64,000 nucleotides of DNA. Source: Dichetophora obliterata. Lineage: Eukaryota; Arthropoda; Insecta; Diptera; Sciomyzidae. Below the pieces are notes generated by a model. That model saw nothing but the letters and a program-made list of their open reading frames with translations, made no database searches and was not told the DNA's origin. How positions within the stretch are numbered: position 1 is the first letter of the stretch; every line of letters begins with the position of its first letter. The stretch covers positions 137,263,022 to 137,327,021 of the forward strand of contig OY986438.1 in NCBI GenBank assembly GCA_963920525.1. The letters run 5' to 3'. The translations under genes were made by a program, and so were the position numbers. Shown one piece after another: positions 1-11,589 of this stretch.

Positions 1-398
1 ATTTACTAACAAAATGCACTTTTGTGCAATGAAATTAAACGTTGAATGTTACTGTGCCAAAAGATTTTTGAAAAAAAGAAAATATACAAAGTGTATTTAT
101 CACAATGGATAAATCAATTTTTAATAAATTTTGCTCAAATGTTAGTGTTTCCTTATTTTTTTAAAGATATTAACTAACCAAAGTCCATGATAGTTTTTTC
201 AGCGTTCATTAGAACTATATAATGTCTTTCTTAAAAGTCTAAAATAGCTTAAATCAGTTGAAAATTGGAAAAATGGCAGCAGTTTTAAAGTGTTTTTTTA
301 ATTGACAATCAACGATTTTTCTTATATGCGTTCGCAGCATAAAAACTGTTGCAATTTAACCAAATTATAACGGATTGTTGTTATCTATGGCTTGTTAT

Positions 399-1779
399 CA
401 CGGTTGCCACCTTTAGTAGAAAAATATCATATTTGCGAATTTTTAATTGCCGTGGGAATTAAAAATTCCCATGGTATTTTTTAATTCAGCATGGTATTTT
501 TTAATTCACGTGGGATTTTTTTTGGGAATTTTTAATTGCCGTGGGAATTAAAATTTCTCATGGTATTTTTTTAATTCACGTGGGATTTTTTGGGGAATTT
601 TTAAGTTTTAAGCATTTTTAATCAATATTTGCGGATATAATACGGATTTGGTCGCCTCTTTTCTTCATGCAAAACGCTTGTCACAAACAAAAAAAAATTC
701 AAGGTTGTAATTTAACAAAATTTAACAAAAATCATTATAATTTGCTTAAAAATAATATGTACGACTTTAAACATAATAAACAAAATTAAGAAATCAACAG
801 CTAAATGTAAATACAACTGCAGTCAAAATAATAGCAGTGTGGAAAACTAATTCATAGAAATTAAAATCAGACACAAAAACAATTATCAGGCATTCCACTT
901 CCGAGTGAAAGTGAAAATAAATCATAGTAGAATTTGATTTTTGGTGTTCTACATATAATTTTTTTCTTTTTGTATTTTATTTAATTTATTAATATAATCC
1001 CAAACCAAAAAAGTTATATATATGTTATGATACTGGACTTTATTTATGAACACCAAATATCGAATTCAATTATGATTTATTTTAACTTCCACTCGGAAGT
1101 GGAATGCAGAACATTTTTTCTTATGTATTCTTTTATTATTATTTATTTTTATCTTTGCTGCTAAGCACGGTTAATTGAGATATGCTAATTGAGTCGCACA
1201 ATTTTGAATGAAATAACGGTTCTGTTCTGTTCAACCTTTGAATTCAATCAGTCAGAATAATAGTTATGTTTTAAGAACTCTATTTTGAATTAAATTTGGC
1301 ATATTTTGAAAATACAAACATATACGGACTTTCTTAAAAACGCTTTAATTTTAATTTGTTTGTCTTACTGCTATTTTTGAGCACAATTGTACATGTTTTA
1401 TTTATTTAACTTGTAATATTTGTTTGCGTTTCAATGTAACAAGAGTATGCAATATTTACATTTTTAATAAATTTTGTGGTATTTTTAATTCGTATGGTAT
1501 TTTCTGTGGTATTTTTTAATGCGTGGTATTTTTGTGGTAATTTTAAATACTTGTGGTATTTTTTGTGGTATTTTTTTAATCCATATGGTATTTTCTGCGG
1601 TATTTTTTAATGCGTGGTATTTTTGTGGTAATTTTAAATACTTGTGGTATTTTTTGTGGTATTTTTTAATAGCCGTGGGATTTTTTTTAGTATTTTGGTA
1701 TGGGAATTTTTGTAGTAATTTTTTTTTTGTTCTCGTGGGAAAAAGGTATTTTTTATGGGAATTTGAGGTGGCAACCGTG
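399..1779. mobile_element. Non-autonomous hAT-like element A, perfect 8-bp target duplication
   Basis: The ends are CACGGTTGCCACCT (399-412) and its exact complement AGGTGGCAACCGTG (1766-1779). Both are flanked by the same 8 bases CTTGTTAT (391-398 and 1780-1787). An 8-bp duplication with CA...TG ends is typical of hAT elements. No transposase is visible. The two subterminal zones (about 440-610 and 1475-1765) are made of a G/T-rich repeat around GTGGTATTTTTTAAT, with variants GTGGGAATTTTTAAT and ATGGTATTTTTTAATTC. Such subterminal repeats are the usual transposase-binding regions of hAT elements. The inner 1 kb is AT-rich and unrecognised. It contains another short inverted pair, CATTCCACTTCCGAGTG near 893 and CACTCGGAAGTGGAATG near 1090, which may mark a further nested element. 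Confidence 0.88.
891..1107. repeat. Small foldback element (CATTCCACTTCCGAGTG arms)
   Basis: CATTCCACTTCCGAGTGAAAG starts near 892 and its inverse, CACTCGGAAGTGGAATG, lies near 1090-1106. The arms extend inward: an ATTTGATTTTTGGTGTTC block near 931 is mirrored by GAACACCAAATATCGAATTC near 1048. This gives a ~215-bp palindrome with roughly 70-bp arms nested in hAT-like element A. No coding content and no clear target duplication were seen. Confidence 0.6.
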
Positions 1780-2599
1780 CTTGTTATTATACACAAACTA
1801 AATGCCACATTTTACCATTTTACTTTCTTTATAATATGAAAAAGGCGATATATAATGACTGTGAATAATAAAAGTTTTATTAATTTTTTGAGATAAATGT
1901 TAAAATTTTGCTTGAATATATGTTCGTGTGTGTGTTGTGAATTGTTTTTATGTTGGTGCTCTTCACAACGCCTCATCAGTTGCCAAAAGCCAATACATAT
2001 CAGCAATAAAGGTTGCTCCTCCATTGTTTTTCTCGTTTGATGGAAGCGCGCTCACCTTGTTAATCAGACTCTGTTGAAATTTACTGTTAGAATACATCCA
2101 ATATGATGGTGCAGAAAGTGTATTTTAAGCAACATTTGAATATTGAGTTGGTTAAACGTTTTTATCAAATCGGCGACAAAACTTCGGTAATTCTGAACGC
2201 TGTGATTCCCCAAAAATAATTTAAACGTTGCCTTCACCAAATCATAATCCTTATATCCATAAGCTTGATATCATGGCCAACGAGCACTCCTAAATATATA
2301 AAAACAACGAATTTAATCTATGTGCTGAACATCTTGTTGAATGTAAGTTTGAGAATTAGGCGTGAAAACCAAGCGAATCTAATTGTAAAGACATTATGAA
2401 ATTTTTCATAACGCCAAGCTTGATGTTGAGTGGAGGCAGCAGGATTTTTTTAACATGGAACGAGAGCATCAAGAATCACACTTTCCTCATTAATAACGGA
2501 ATGCTGGCGCAGCATCCATTCAGTTTTAGTGTATTGGTTGCCACCATAGCGTGTGTAACAAATGCAATTTTCTTTAAGTCCACGCAACCTGACGAATCT

Positions 2600-2686
2600 T
2601 TAAAAATTCGCCGTTCTTCAATTCTGTGAACAAGCGAGATAAACCAACTTGGCTTTATTTCTATCCCGTTTATTCGAAGGTTAGTG

Positions 2687-2720
<34 letters not shown>

Positions 2721-2995
2721 TGAATTGGTTGCTGAGGATTTGGTGAAGACAACGTTCGAAGGTATATTGCGGAAGCACCGCGTTCAAAATTACCGAAGCA
2801 TTGTCGCCGATTTGATGGAAGCGTTAAACCAACTCAATGTTCGAATGTCGCTTAAAATACATTTTTTTTGCACCATCATATGCATCATATGGATTAATTT
2901 GAATAGCATATTCCAACCAAGTTCAATGAACATGGCGAGAGCTTTCATCAAACTACAAAAACAATGAAGGAGCGGTACAAGAATAAAAATTTACA
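2600..2995 (+). pseudogene. Decayed transposon protein of the 'SLKIHFLHSHLD...GERFHQ' family
   Basis: One frame (about 2720-2870) reads NYRSIVADLMEAL, then RMSLKIHF. After a frame change and a stop the next stretch reads GESFHQTTKTMKERYKNK followed by ADLCWF. From memory this matches the C-terminal part of an unnamed protein family that is highly repeated in arthropod and cnidarian genomes, with conserved 'RMSLK+HFLHSHLD', 'DEQGERFHQD' and 'ADYCW' blocks. Its presence between long inverted repeats suggests it was the transposase, but I cannot name the superfamily. A short open stretch at 2104-2217 may be a remnant of the N-terminal part. The copy is dead: several frameshifts, a stop inside the HLD block and an expanded TGCC repeat. 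Confidence 0.55.
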
Positions 2996-3271
2996 ATCTC
3001 TTATTGCTGATTTGTGTTGGTTCAATTAAAAAACACCTTAAAACTTCTGCCATATTTCCAATTTTCAACTGATTTCAGTAACCTTAGACTTTTTAGAAAG
3101 ACATTTGACAGTTTAAATGAATTCTGGAAAAACTATTAAGAATTTGGGTTAGTTAAAGAAACACTAACATTTGAGCAAAATTAATTAAAAATTGATTTAT
3201 CCATTGTGATAAATGCACAGTAACATTTTACGTTTAATTCCATTGAACAAAAGTGCATTTTGTTTGTAAAT

Positions 3272-4776
3272 TCGCACAACCTAAGCATATGTAAGAAATT
3301 GTTAAAAGTTGGAATACCAGAAATCCTACTTCTTAATTTTAAAATTTTTTTAAAAAAAATGGTGATGGAATTGAGAGGTCGGACTGGTCGTGATATAATC
3401 TCAAGATGTTCCTCTCTCGGAATTTCTAAGAATTTATGCTGAAACTATTTGACGGTCACACCGTGTTATTAATGGTTGATATTTCATATTAAGTTTCGAT
3501 GCATTAAAGCTATTACGAGTACACACTGTAGCACTTTCTTCTGTCAAACTAAAAATAGTAAATGATCTCAAAAAAATAGAATTTTTTTTTACATATTTTG
3601 TTAAAATTTAATTGCATGCGTGAAATAAGCAAAAATAAGCACGGCCCCCAAAAAAAGCACAAACTTAAAAAATGGTCAAAATGGGCAAAATATGAATTTT
3701 TAGACAAATATATTTAATTTAATCTTCTCTAATTATAATATATGTTTATAGAAGTTTGTTTTAAAAAGAGGTCTTACATTTAAGGCATTTTATCAAATTT
3801 TTTCTTATATGTATTACTTACTTCTATTTTTGCTTGAAGAATATGAATGCAGATATGTCGTAAAATTAAATTCCCTACCTTCCTGATTTTCACTCACGTA
3901 ATCCCTCAATAGATGGTGCTCACATATTTTTTCTTATTCTTTATTACATATTTGCATTATTTGCTTGTACTTTTTTATTTTATTGCTTGGAACTCAACAT
4001 CTCAATTCAGATAAAAATAATTCATTAACATTACCCACCAAAAGCTACTACATAAAATTTTGTATTCAATACATTCTCCACAAATTCCAAAAATTATTAA
4101 CGTCATTCGCCTTGTTATTGGCCAAATTTATATTAAATTCGATTCAATGTTCATGCTTCTTGGCCACATCCATGACATTTATTTCAGCGACTTTTTTTTT
4201 AATCAACCTCATCTATCGTCAGCAGAAATACAGCACGGTGTTGGATATAAATTTAGCCTTACTTCCGGTGCCATGCAGTCCATTTTGTGAATAAATGTCT
4301 CACTTAAAAGTGCATTTGTAGATTTTACTTGAATGTGAATGTTACTGTGACTTTGAGGGCATACTTTGATATTATGTAAGTGTGTGTGTGTCTTTCTCTC
4401 TCTGTCACACGGTATTTTAGTGAGTTACATCAAAAGTTGAATACTGCAAATCGTGTGATGAATTCCTTCAATCTAAAACGTGACTGGAATGTTTTTTTTC
4501 CAAAATTTTTACTAAAGAGAAAAGAGAAAAGTAAGAAAAAATTTAAAAACATTAGAAAAAAAAGATGTAGCTGTGTAAGCTGTGCATTTTTCTGAATATG
4601 ACAGACGAGAGTTCATTCAATTGTGTTCCACTCAGCTTAACAGACAAATATCAGCGACTGAGTGAGTTTGAACGAGCGATTGTGAGGTAGAAGGTGACAG
4701 TAGATAAATTAAAAAAGCATGTGAGACAAGGCAAGAGATATTGCAACGGCACAGAGACAGCCAGCCAAAATGACTC
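3272..4776. other. Unassigned AT-rich intergenic stretch
   Basis: No credible gene. Open frames here are short and low-complexity, such as the 109-codon frame at 3965. A TG microsatellite followed by TCTCTC lies at 4379-4405. Nothing recognisable as a transposon terminus was found. Confidence 0.6.
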
Positions 4777-4784
4777 GCTGTGAT

Positions 4785-6991
4785 CAAGGTTGCCAGTACA
4801 TATTGTGGTAAAAATCCAATTCGTGGTAATTTTTAATTGGTCGTGGGAATTTTTTTTTTGGGAATCGCCATGGTATTTTTTAATTCAGTGTGGTATTTTT
4901 TAATTGGCGTGGGAATTAAGGTTGTTATTTTTTAATTGCATGAGAATTTAGGAATTTTTTCTTAAAATTTTTTTTCACTTTTATTAAGCAAAATCTTAAT
5001 CATAGTATTCGATGATCAACATATATATACAGAAGAGTATGGCTATAAGTTTACGCTGTACATGTTTTCGAACTTACTCTTAATATAAACGATTAAATTG
5101 CAAATTGACATCACAAAATTGCATAAGAACTTATAGCGCATACTTTTCTGAAAAAAATTCTGACCTTAAAATTCTGACCTTTTCTGAGAATTCTACATTT
5201 CTGCATGCAAGCGTTAAGCTTACAAAAATTATTTTAAAATTCCCAAAAAAAAGTGAGATATATAAGTACTACCAAAGCAATAATAGACAATTGACAATTC
5301 ACAGTTCATGTTAATTAGGGTTTTATGTGCTAATTCTAAGATGTGCTATTTTGCCTGTTATCTTTTTGTTTTTGTTTTTCATGTAAACACAAGTTAAACC
5401 GGTGTGTTAAATGTTGCCACTTATCTACACATTTTTGTAGACTGTTATTGTGTTATTTCGTGAACAGCTGTTTTACTTGAATCAAAAAGAGTTGGCTGGA
5501 ATATTAAAGATTCCAGCTCTGTTTTGAAAATACATATGAATACTTTTCACTTAATTTGTGCTCACAGTTGTCAAAAAATAGTATATTAAAACATTACAAT
5601 AAACTGTGAATCACTCAAATATTTGTAAGCTTACTTATCGAATCCATTGGTCAGCAATTATCTTTTAAAATCAAAATTAAATCACAGTTGCCATTATACA
5701 CATTATATGCTCTGTTTACACCACGATTTTGTGTCGTAAGCTGCACACGTTGCAAAATTTGCTTCTGTAAAAACATCGCTCTTACTCTATTAACATTACA
5801 AATACGGCGTTCATTGAATACCACTATTATTTATTTGGTTTTTTAGTTGTAACTAGTTATAAAAAAGAAGTGTTAAAAATGTGTTCGCACGTTTTCCATA
5901 CCTGATATAAACAAACACAAAAATAAAACTAATATTATTCTAAAACATTCTTAATGAATTAAAAATATTTATTTATATCTGAAGTCACAAAGCACAAATA
6001 TTTTTGAAAACTTTATGTTTATTTTATTTTGTTTATTTTTTATATCTGAAGTCACTTATGTGTATTATTTTATATTAGAAATAAGTACATACATTTTTTA
6101 AATTAAATTATATTGTGTTGAAATTAATTGTTTATCTCTTTACTAAGCACAAATATCTTTGAAAACAAGTATTTATTTTATTTTATTTATTTATTATTTT
6201 TGAAGTCATATAAGTACCTAAATTTTTAAAAAATCATATTGTCTTAAATTAATTGTTTATCACTTCACAAAGCACAAATGTCTTTGAAAACTGTATATAT
6301 ATTTTATTTTGTTTATTTTTTCATTCTGAAGTCACTTTTATTATAAAATATTAGAAATATGTACCTAAATTTTTGAAAAATCATATTGTTTTAAAATTAA
6401 TTGCATATCACCTCACATACCACAAATATTTTTGAAAATAATATTTTTACTTTTATTTCTTATTATTTTATTTTTATGAGTATAATTTTGTTTTAGAAAT
6501 TATTATATGTAAACAAACAAATAAAATTCACGATCTCATATATAAGATTAAAACATGTGATATATATTACAATTAACTTTATGTGAAACAATTTTTCTGT
6601 TATTTATTTGCTACAGTTTTGAAAAACGACAATAAATGCAAAATTTTTAACTATGAACGTATTTATTTATTTCTGCTTATTTAAATGCAAAAATTTCTAG
6701 TATTTCTAAATTTTTTATACATATGGGATTTTTCGTGGTATTTTTTAATACGTAAGGGAGTTTTTGTGGGATTTTTAAAGGCATATGCGATATTTGGTGG
6801 TATTTTTAAAACGCGTGCTATTTTTGTGGTAATTTTTAATGATCGTGGGATTTTTTTGGTATTTTTTAATTGCTGTGGAAATTTTTTTGGTTTGCCTATA
6901 CCATGGGAATTTTGGTGGTTTTTAATTTATGTTACTTTAGGAAAAATGTAATTTTCGTGGCAATTGTTCCTAATTTTGGCTGGCAACCTTG
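4785..6991. mobile_element. Non-autonomous hAT-like element B, perfect 8-bp target duplication
   Basis: The ends are CAAGGTTGCCAG (4785-4796) and CTGGCAACCTTG (6980-6991), flanked by identical GCTGTGAT (4777-4784 and 6992-6999). The subterminal zones at about 4803-4960 and 6715-6960 repeat the GTGGTATTTTTTAAT motif seen in element A, so the two belong to one family despite unrelated interiors. The interior carries a ~125-155-bp tandem repeat (5960-6440). No transposase is visible. Confidence 0.88.
5960..6480. repeat. Tandem repeat, ~4 units of 125-155 bp, inside hAT-like element B
   Basis: The landmark (A)GCACAAATATTTTTGAAAA recurs at about 5991, 6146, 6271 and 6419. TGAAGTCAC and TAGAAATATGTACCTAAATT also recur within the units. 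The units have diverged and their spacing is uneven (155, 125, 148). Confidence 0.75.
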
Positions 6992-6999
6992 GCTGTGAT

Positions 7000-7519
7000 G
7001 CATGCCGTCATTTATGCAATGACACTAAGACATATACATCACATAATCCTCAACAAGCACACACACACACACCAGTAACCAACTCCAACCAACTCGTGCA
7101 CTGACACTCACACATACACACATCACATTCACATAATTCACCGCACCGTTTCTCAATCACTCAGCCGGATTCTTAAAAGTCTAACAACATTTGAAAGGAT
7201 TTGCAATGCGTGCAACTTCGAGCTGCGCGGTATTTGAATAACTTTGCGTCGTTGACGTTGTCGTTTTCGTTGACATTGTTGTTGTTGTTGTTGTTGTTGT
7301 TGGAGGAGTCGTCGTCATCATCAGGCTGCTCCATCTCAGCATTATTCCTTTGGAACGTGATGGATTCCTTTATGAGTTATTTGCACATATCATGTGGAAT
7401 GATGTAGCTTACAGATTGGAATAGCAGAAATGGAAGAACAGCAGCAGCAATTTGACTTAATTTGAAGTAATCACTATAGCTGCTTGCTACTTCTTCCCTC
7501 CTCCGGCTCAACTGCAGAC
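7000..7519. other. Microsatellite-rich intergenic stretch
   Basis: No gene was found. It contains a CA run (7055-7071), further CACA-rich sequence to about 7150, and a GTT trinucleotide run near 7275-7303. A 68-codon open frame at 7201 is mostly encoded by that run and is not credible. Confidence 0.6.
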
Positions 7520-7957
7520 TACACCCAAAAAATATTTAGGATAAAATTACGAATAAAATCTTTGTAGAAATACAAACAGAGGCTATTCGTAGAATGTACA
7601 AATGTTTTGTAAATAGTACAAACGTTTGTAGTGTTGGCCGCATGAAAAAATTTTTGTATTCGTAACTTTGAACATTCTACAAACGCTAGTTTGTAAAAAT
7701 CTATAATGTATAAATTTGTGAACTGAACGAACATTGTTTGATAATATACAAAGCGGTGGCAGCAGCGTTCGTATATTTGTTCGTATCTTTGTAGATGAAA
7801 CGAATGCGTTTGTAAAATATACAAATATTTCTTTGTACAATGTACAAACGGTCATTTGTATTATTTACAAAGTCGTTCGTAGGCTGAAAAGAACAAACAG
7901 CTTTGTAGAATATAATAATTGTTTTGTACATAGTACGAAGCTTTTTTTTTGGGTGTA
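7520..7957. mobile_element. Palindrome-array MITE, ends TACACCCAAAAAA
   Basis: The ends are TACACCCAAAAAA (from 7520) and TTTTTTTTGGGTGTA (to 7957). The 438-bp interior is packed with short palindromes of the form TTTGTANAATNTACAAA, for example around 7590, 7612, 7800, 7830 and 7860, on both sides of a central unrelated segment. The elevated density of TTTGTA and TACAAA on both strands makes several spurious overlapping open frames. There is no coding potential. The target duplication is not clear. Confidence 0.7.
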
Positions 7958-9386
7958 CGTACCTATTTACGCTTCAACTACAACGTAGTAAGAAAACAGG
8001 AGCCTTGAATTCGAATCAGCCTGCACAATAAATGGCAAGGATATGCTTGCTACTCAATCACATTTTGAATGATTTCCCCACGATTTGTGCATCAATTTCG
8101 ATTTCTTGTGAGTACGCTTTTTGGTTTGATTCGAAATTTATTTTTGTGCGTTTTTTTATTGTATTTATGTTCTGTTTCTTTTTTGCACGTGTTTTATTGC
8201 TGAATTATTAATGACCAAATGAGTTTTGGTAAAACGTGCAGAATTCATTGAAGCATGCGAGAAGCCGCCTTTTGTTTGCTTGAGTATGTGTGAATGGTGT
8301 GTTTGTTATAAATGTATAAAACAGAGAGTAAAAGTAGCATACTTTTCGGCCCGACCTTAAAAGAATGTGGGTTAAAACGATTTGCTTGTTAAGCACCATT
8401 TTTGACAGAGTGTTTTTTACGCACTGATCCCTCCTTGCCTCTTGTAAATACTGTAACATGATGAGTTAAGGATTAACATATGACAGCTACGATATATAGC
8501 AGGACTTGACTTGACTTAATTGACTTGATTGACATGACAATTTGCGAGTGCTTTATAAGAAAAAAGAATTCCTTTTTCTAAGTGGTTCAAAATATTGGCT
8601 GCTTAAAAGCCGTAAATCTTGCTTACACATTAACTTTTTGCTATGATTTAACGTTATAAGGAAAAATTTTGCAAAAAAATAACACTATTTTTTTGTCTCG
8701 ATGATTTTTTGTCCATTGCACTTATTCGAGTGGTACAGATATTTATTATATACCATTGTATATTATATTATACATTAGACTAGATATTATATGTATATTA
8801 TATTCCAAAAAAATTTGTGATATTAGCTTCAAAATAGCTAACATTTTGCGGCCAACAAGAGGTCCTACAAATACTTCAAGAGGCCTTTCCGTTTTCTTTA
8901 ACATATGTATATCTTGATCACATTTCTTTCCCAGTGTCTTGTCCAACTGCATTCGGTTATTCGACAGAGCACAAAACTACTCACCGGATCACAAGGTTCA
9001 GCAAAAAGTGAGAGTCTTGTGGTGTTTGAAAAGAGATGGCAGTGTTGTCATTTGAAAAAGAATAAAAATGAAAAAAAAAAAAATAATTAAGTCTTGTATA
9101 TAACAGATAGACTTAAGCTTAAAAGCTTTATTTTTGTTTAAAGAACGACTTTTCGGTTCTTTGCTGAACTGAACACTGATTGATTTTATTTCAAAGTAGG
9201 TGGTTTTTATAATATAAAAAACAGTTTTTTTTTTTAAACTAAGTTTTCCCCGTATCTAAAACTCCACCTATCTATTTTAATAATAAGTAATGTTGGTTAA
9301 CAATTCAATTTTGGCAGAATTGATATAATTAGTTTTAGCCATCGAAGAACCAATAAATATATTCAAAATTTTTATAGAAATACAAT
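7958..9386. other. Unassigned intergenic stretch
   Basis: Nothing identifiable as a gene or transposon end. There is a short TTGACTTGA-type simple repeat near 8503-8540. Small open frames (83, 68 and 61 codons) have no recognisable motif. Confidence 0.55.
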
Positions 9387-9638
9387 GCACACTTTTTATA
9401 GTGGGAAGATTTTAAAAGGACCCATTTTAGTCGTGCAATTTTTGGGATCATTCAATTTCATCAACAAGGTCTTACAAGTCTTCACTGCTCGAATAACCAT
9501 GACAAGAGTATTCTTGGTTTTGCTATGGTTTTTCGAGCAATGAAGACTTGTAAGACCTTGCTGGTTTAGGTGAATTATTCCAAAAATTACGCTACTAAAA
9601 GTGTATTTTTAAAATTTTCCCACTATAAAAAGTGTGTG
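9387..9638. repeat. Foldback element with ~110-bp arms
   Basis: CACACTTTTTATAGTGGGAA at 9388 is mirrored by TTCCCACTATAAAAAGTGTG ending near 9637. The arms continue inward to the ATGACAAGAGTATTC loop near 9498 through AAGGTCTTACAAGTCTTC and its inverse. Total ~250 bp. It directly precedes the Tc1-type element. No coding content. Confidence 0.8.
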
Positions 9639-9945
9639 TCTTACTTACAGAGGCGGACAAAATTATTCACACAGCACCCACAGGTATATATCAAAAATAG
9701 ATTAATGTTTTCAAAAACCTTATTCAAGGAAAAACCTTATCTCCTTATTGTTTATTTAAAAATAACAAAAAGTAAACCGAATTGTTTTCCATTAAATAAA
9801 AAATAACATTAAACATAGTATGCATCTTCAAATTTTAAATGGACAAAATTATTCACATATTCTATTTTCACAAAAAAAAAAAATATTAGGGTCAGTAAAA
9901 TATTAATATATAGTTGGCATGGATTTTTGCTTGATAAATTCGTTT

Positions 9946-9948
9946 AAT

Positions 9949-10027
<79 letters not shown>

Positions 10028-10030
10028 TTT
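9946..10030. repeat. (TTTA)n microsatellite, ~21 units
   Basis: Near-perfect TTTA repeat over ~85 bp, interpreted as the 3' tail of the adjacent minus-strand LINE. Confidence 0.95.
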
Positions 10031-10258
10031 CATCAAGCAGAGCTGTAACTCTTGTAGACTACTTAACAATCAATATTATACTCCATATAGAAATTAAAAA
10101 TTAAAATTACAATTATATTACAAAGGGAAAAAATAAATTAAATGTAATAACTATAACTTAATAAATTAAAAATAAACAAGCTGAAAGAATTTTATACATA
10201 GCAAAAATAATTTTATCAGAATCCAAAAGTAAACAAGTTGATTTGTGTTAAATTTGAA

Positions 10259-11236
10259 TTAGGCATCGAGGCTCATGAGGACATTATAGAGTGTATTTCT
10301 GAAATGATCACGAGAGTTAGTGACAAATATGTCAATTAAGGGCAGAAGGTAGTTAGTTACCCTAATGCAACGGGTTATAGGTTCGTTAAGTCCATAAACA
10401 GTTCTATGAAAGGCTTCATGGAAATTAAACTGACTTCGAAGCCGTCTCGGGGGTATACGAAATGCAAGCATGCCCAATAGATCCGGACAATCAATATTAT
10501 TGTGGAGGATATCTCTAAGGAAAATGATTGATGCTGCCTGTCTTCTACACTTAAGAGAACTTAGTCCAATCAGGGCACATCTAGTTCTATATGGAGGGGG
10601 CTCGGGTAAGTTCCAGTTCAATTGGTAAAACATAAACCTAGTGAATTTTCTTTGAATTCTTTCGATACGTTCAGTATGTAGGTGAGCAGAAGGGTTCCAT
10701 ATAATGGAACAGTATTCTAAGTGAGGCCTGACCAATGATGCGTAAAGAGACTTTAAGGTATAAGGGTCATTGAATTCTTTGCTATTTCTCATTAAAAAGC
10801 CTAGCATAGCATTCGCTTTATTGACAATGAAGTCAATATGGTCCCTAAAGCTGAGTTGGGGGTCTAGTACAATTCCTAAATCTCTTTTAGAGAATATTCG
10901 CTCCAATGAAAAGGAATTTATATGGTAGCTGCCCACAATAGGGATCGATGACCTAGTAAAAATAAGATAGTGGCATTTAGAGATGTTGAGAGGCAAATGG
11001 TTAACATTGCACCATGCAAAAATTGAATTTAAATCCTCTTGGAGAAGGAGACAATCACTAACTGACTTGATTTGACGAAAAAGTTTTAGGTCGTCAGCAA
11101 ATAGGAGGCATTTAGAGAATTTAACTACTTGGGGGAGGTCATTGATAAATAGAAGGAACAGCAGCGGGCCGAGGTGACTCCCTTGCGGGACCCCTGAAGG
11201 GAGTGAAACCAATTTTTTAGTCACACTTTCATCCAA
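10259..11236 (-). pseudogene. LINE reverse transcriptase, C-terminal 325 codons
   Basis: A continuous open frame begins inside the reverse transcriptase domain. SGVPQGSHLGPLLFLLFINDLP and then FADDLKLF show motifs B and C with the catalytic DD pair intact. LPLNISKCHYLIFTR is motif D/E-like and is followed by SLVRPHLEYCSIIWNP, the thumb-type block typical of CR1/jockey-group LINEs. The apparent first codon is not a true start, because the insertion is 5'-truncated and the frame is open at its edge. The endonuclease and the front of the RT domain are missing, so it cannot move by itself. The lack of stops over 325 codons suggests a fairly young insertion compared with the Tc1 element around it. 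Confidence 0.85.
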
Positions 11237-11589
11237 ACTCTTCCATTCCTATTGGAGTACTTGCTTTAGTTAAGCTTTGCTGATTATGTTAATTTTAACG
11301 ACACGCCTTCCTATTTCATCCCACAAATTTTCGATGGGCTTAAATCTGGAAATTGTGGTGGCGTTGGGAGAATGCGAGGCGCATAATGTATGATCCACAT
11401 ACGCACGTTGTGGTCAGTATGCTTGAAATCAGTATCTTGTTTTAAATAAAAGTTGTTAACAAGGCTCAGGTTCAGCGCACATTTTATAAAATTTTCTTTA
11501 AAAATATTGAGGTAAACTGATTTGTCCATAATACCGTCAATATATACCAGATTCCCAGACCTGCCGCTAACATTTGCTAACAATGTGTG

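Larger units (their letters stand above)
1..3271. mobile_element. DNA transposon relic with ~300-bp terminal inverted repeats
   Basis: The first ~310 bases return in inverted form at about 3010-3271. Both arms contain AAAATGCACTTTTGT, CACAATGGATAAATCAATTT and a stretch ending near AAAATTGGAAA, with scattered differences. Base 1 of the window pairs with about 3271, so the left edge may extend outside the window and no target duplication can be judged. The interior holds a decayed protein (2600-2990), a TGCC microsatellite (2683-2718) and a nested hAT-like element (399-1779). Without the nested insertion the element is about 1.9 kb. The superfamily is not certain. Inverted arms this long together with a coding remnant support a cut-and-paste element. 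Confidence 0.75.
9946..11239 (-). mobile_element. 5'-truncated non-LTR retrotransposon with (AAAT)n tail
   Basis: It lies on the minus strand. The coding end is at 10259, a ~230-bp 3' untranslated region follows, and a long microsatellite tail (TTTA on the plus strand, 9946-10030, ~21 units) marks the 3' terminus. The 5' end is truncated at about 11239, within the Tc1 element. A simple-repeat tail rather than poly(A) is seen in CR1/L2-like and some jockey-group LINEs. Confidence 0.8.

Noticed and set aside
1519..1839. 106-codon open frame
   Set aside because: It is a translation of the GTGGTATTTTTTAAT array in the hAT-like element; periodic residues, no motif.
6685..6951. 88-codon open frame
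   Set aside because: Same array effect in hAT-like element B.
7201..7407. 68-codon frame with poly-Leu
   Set aside because: Encoded by the GTT microsatellite.
7519..7988. Several overlapping open frames of 76-101 codons
   Set aside because: Produced on both strands by the palindromic TTTGTA/TACAAA array, which lacks stop codons in several frames.
8746..8952. 68-codon frame containing EVFVGP, reminiscent of the 'GERFHQ' family's FVGPQI block
   Set aside because: The rest of the frame does not match and it lies outside the inverted-repeat element.
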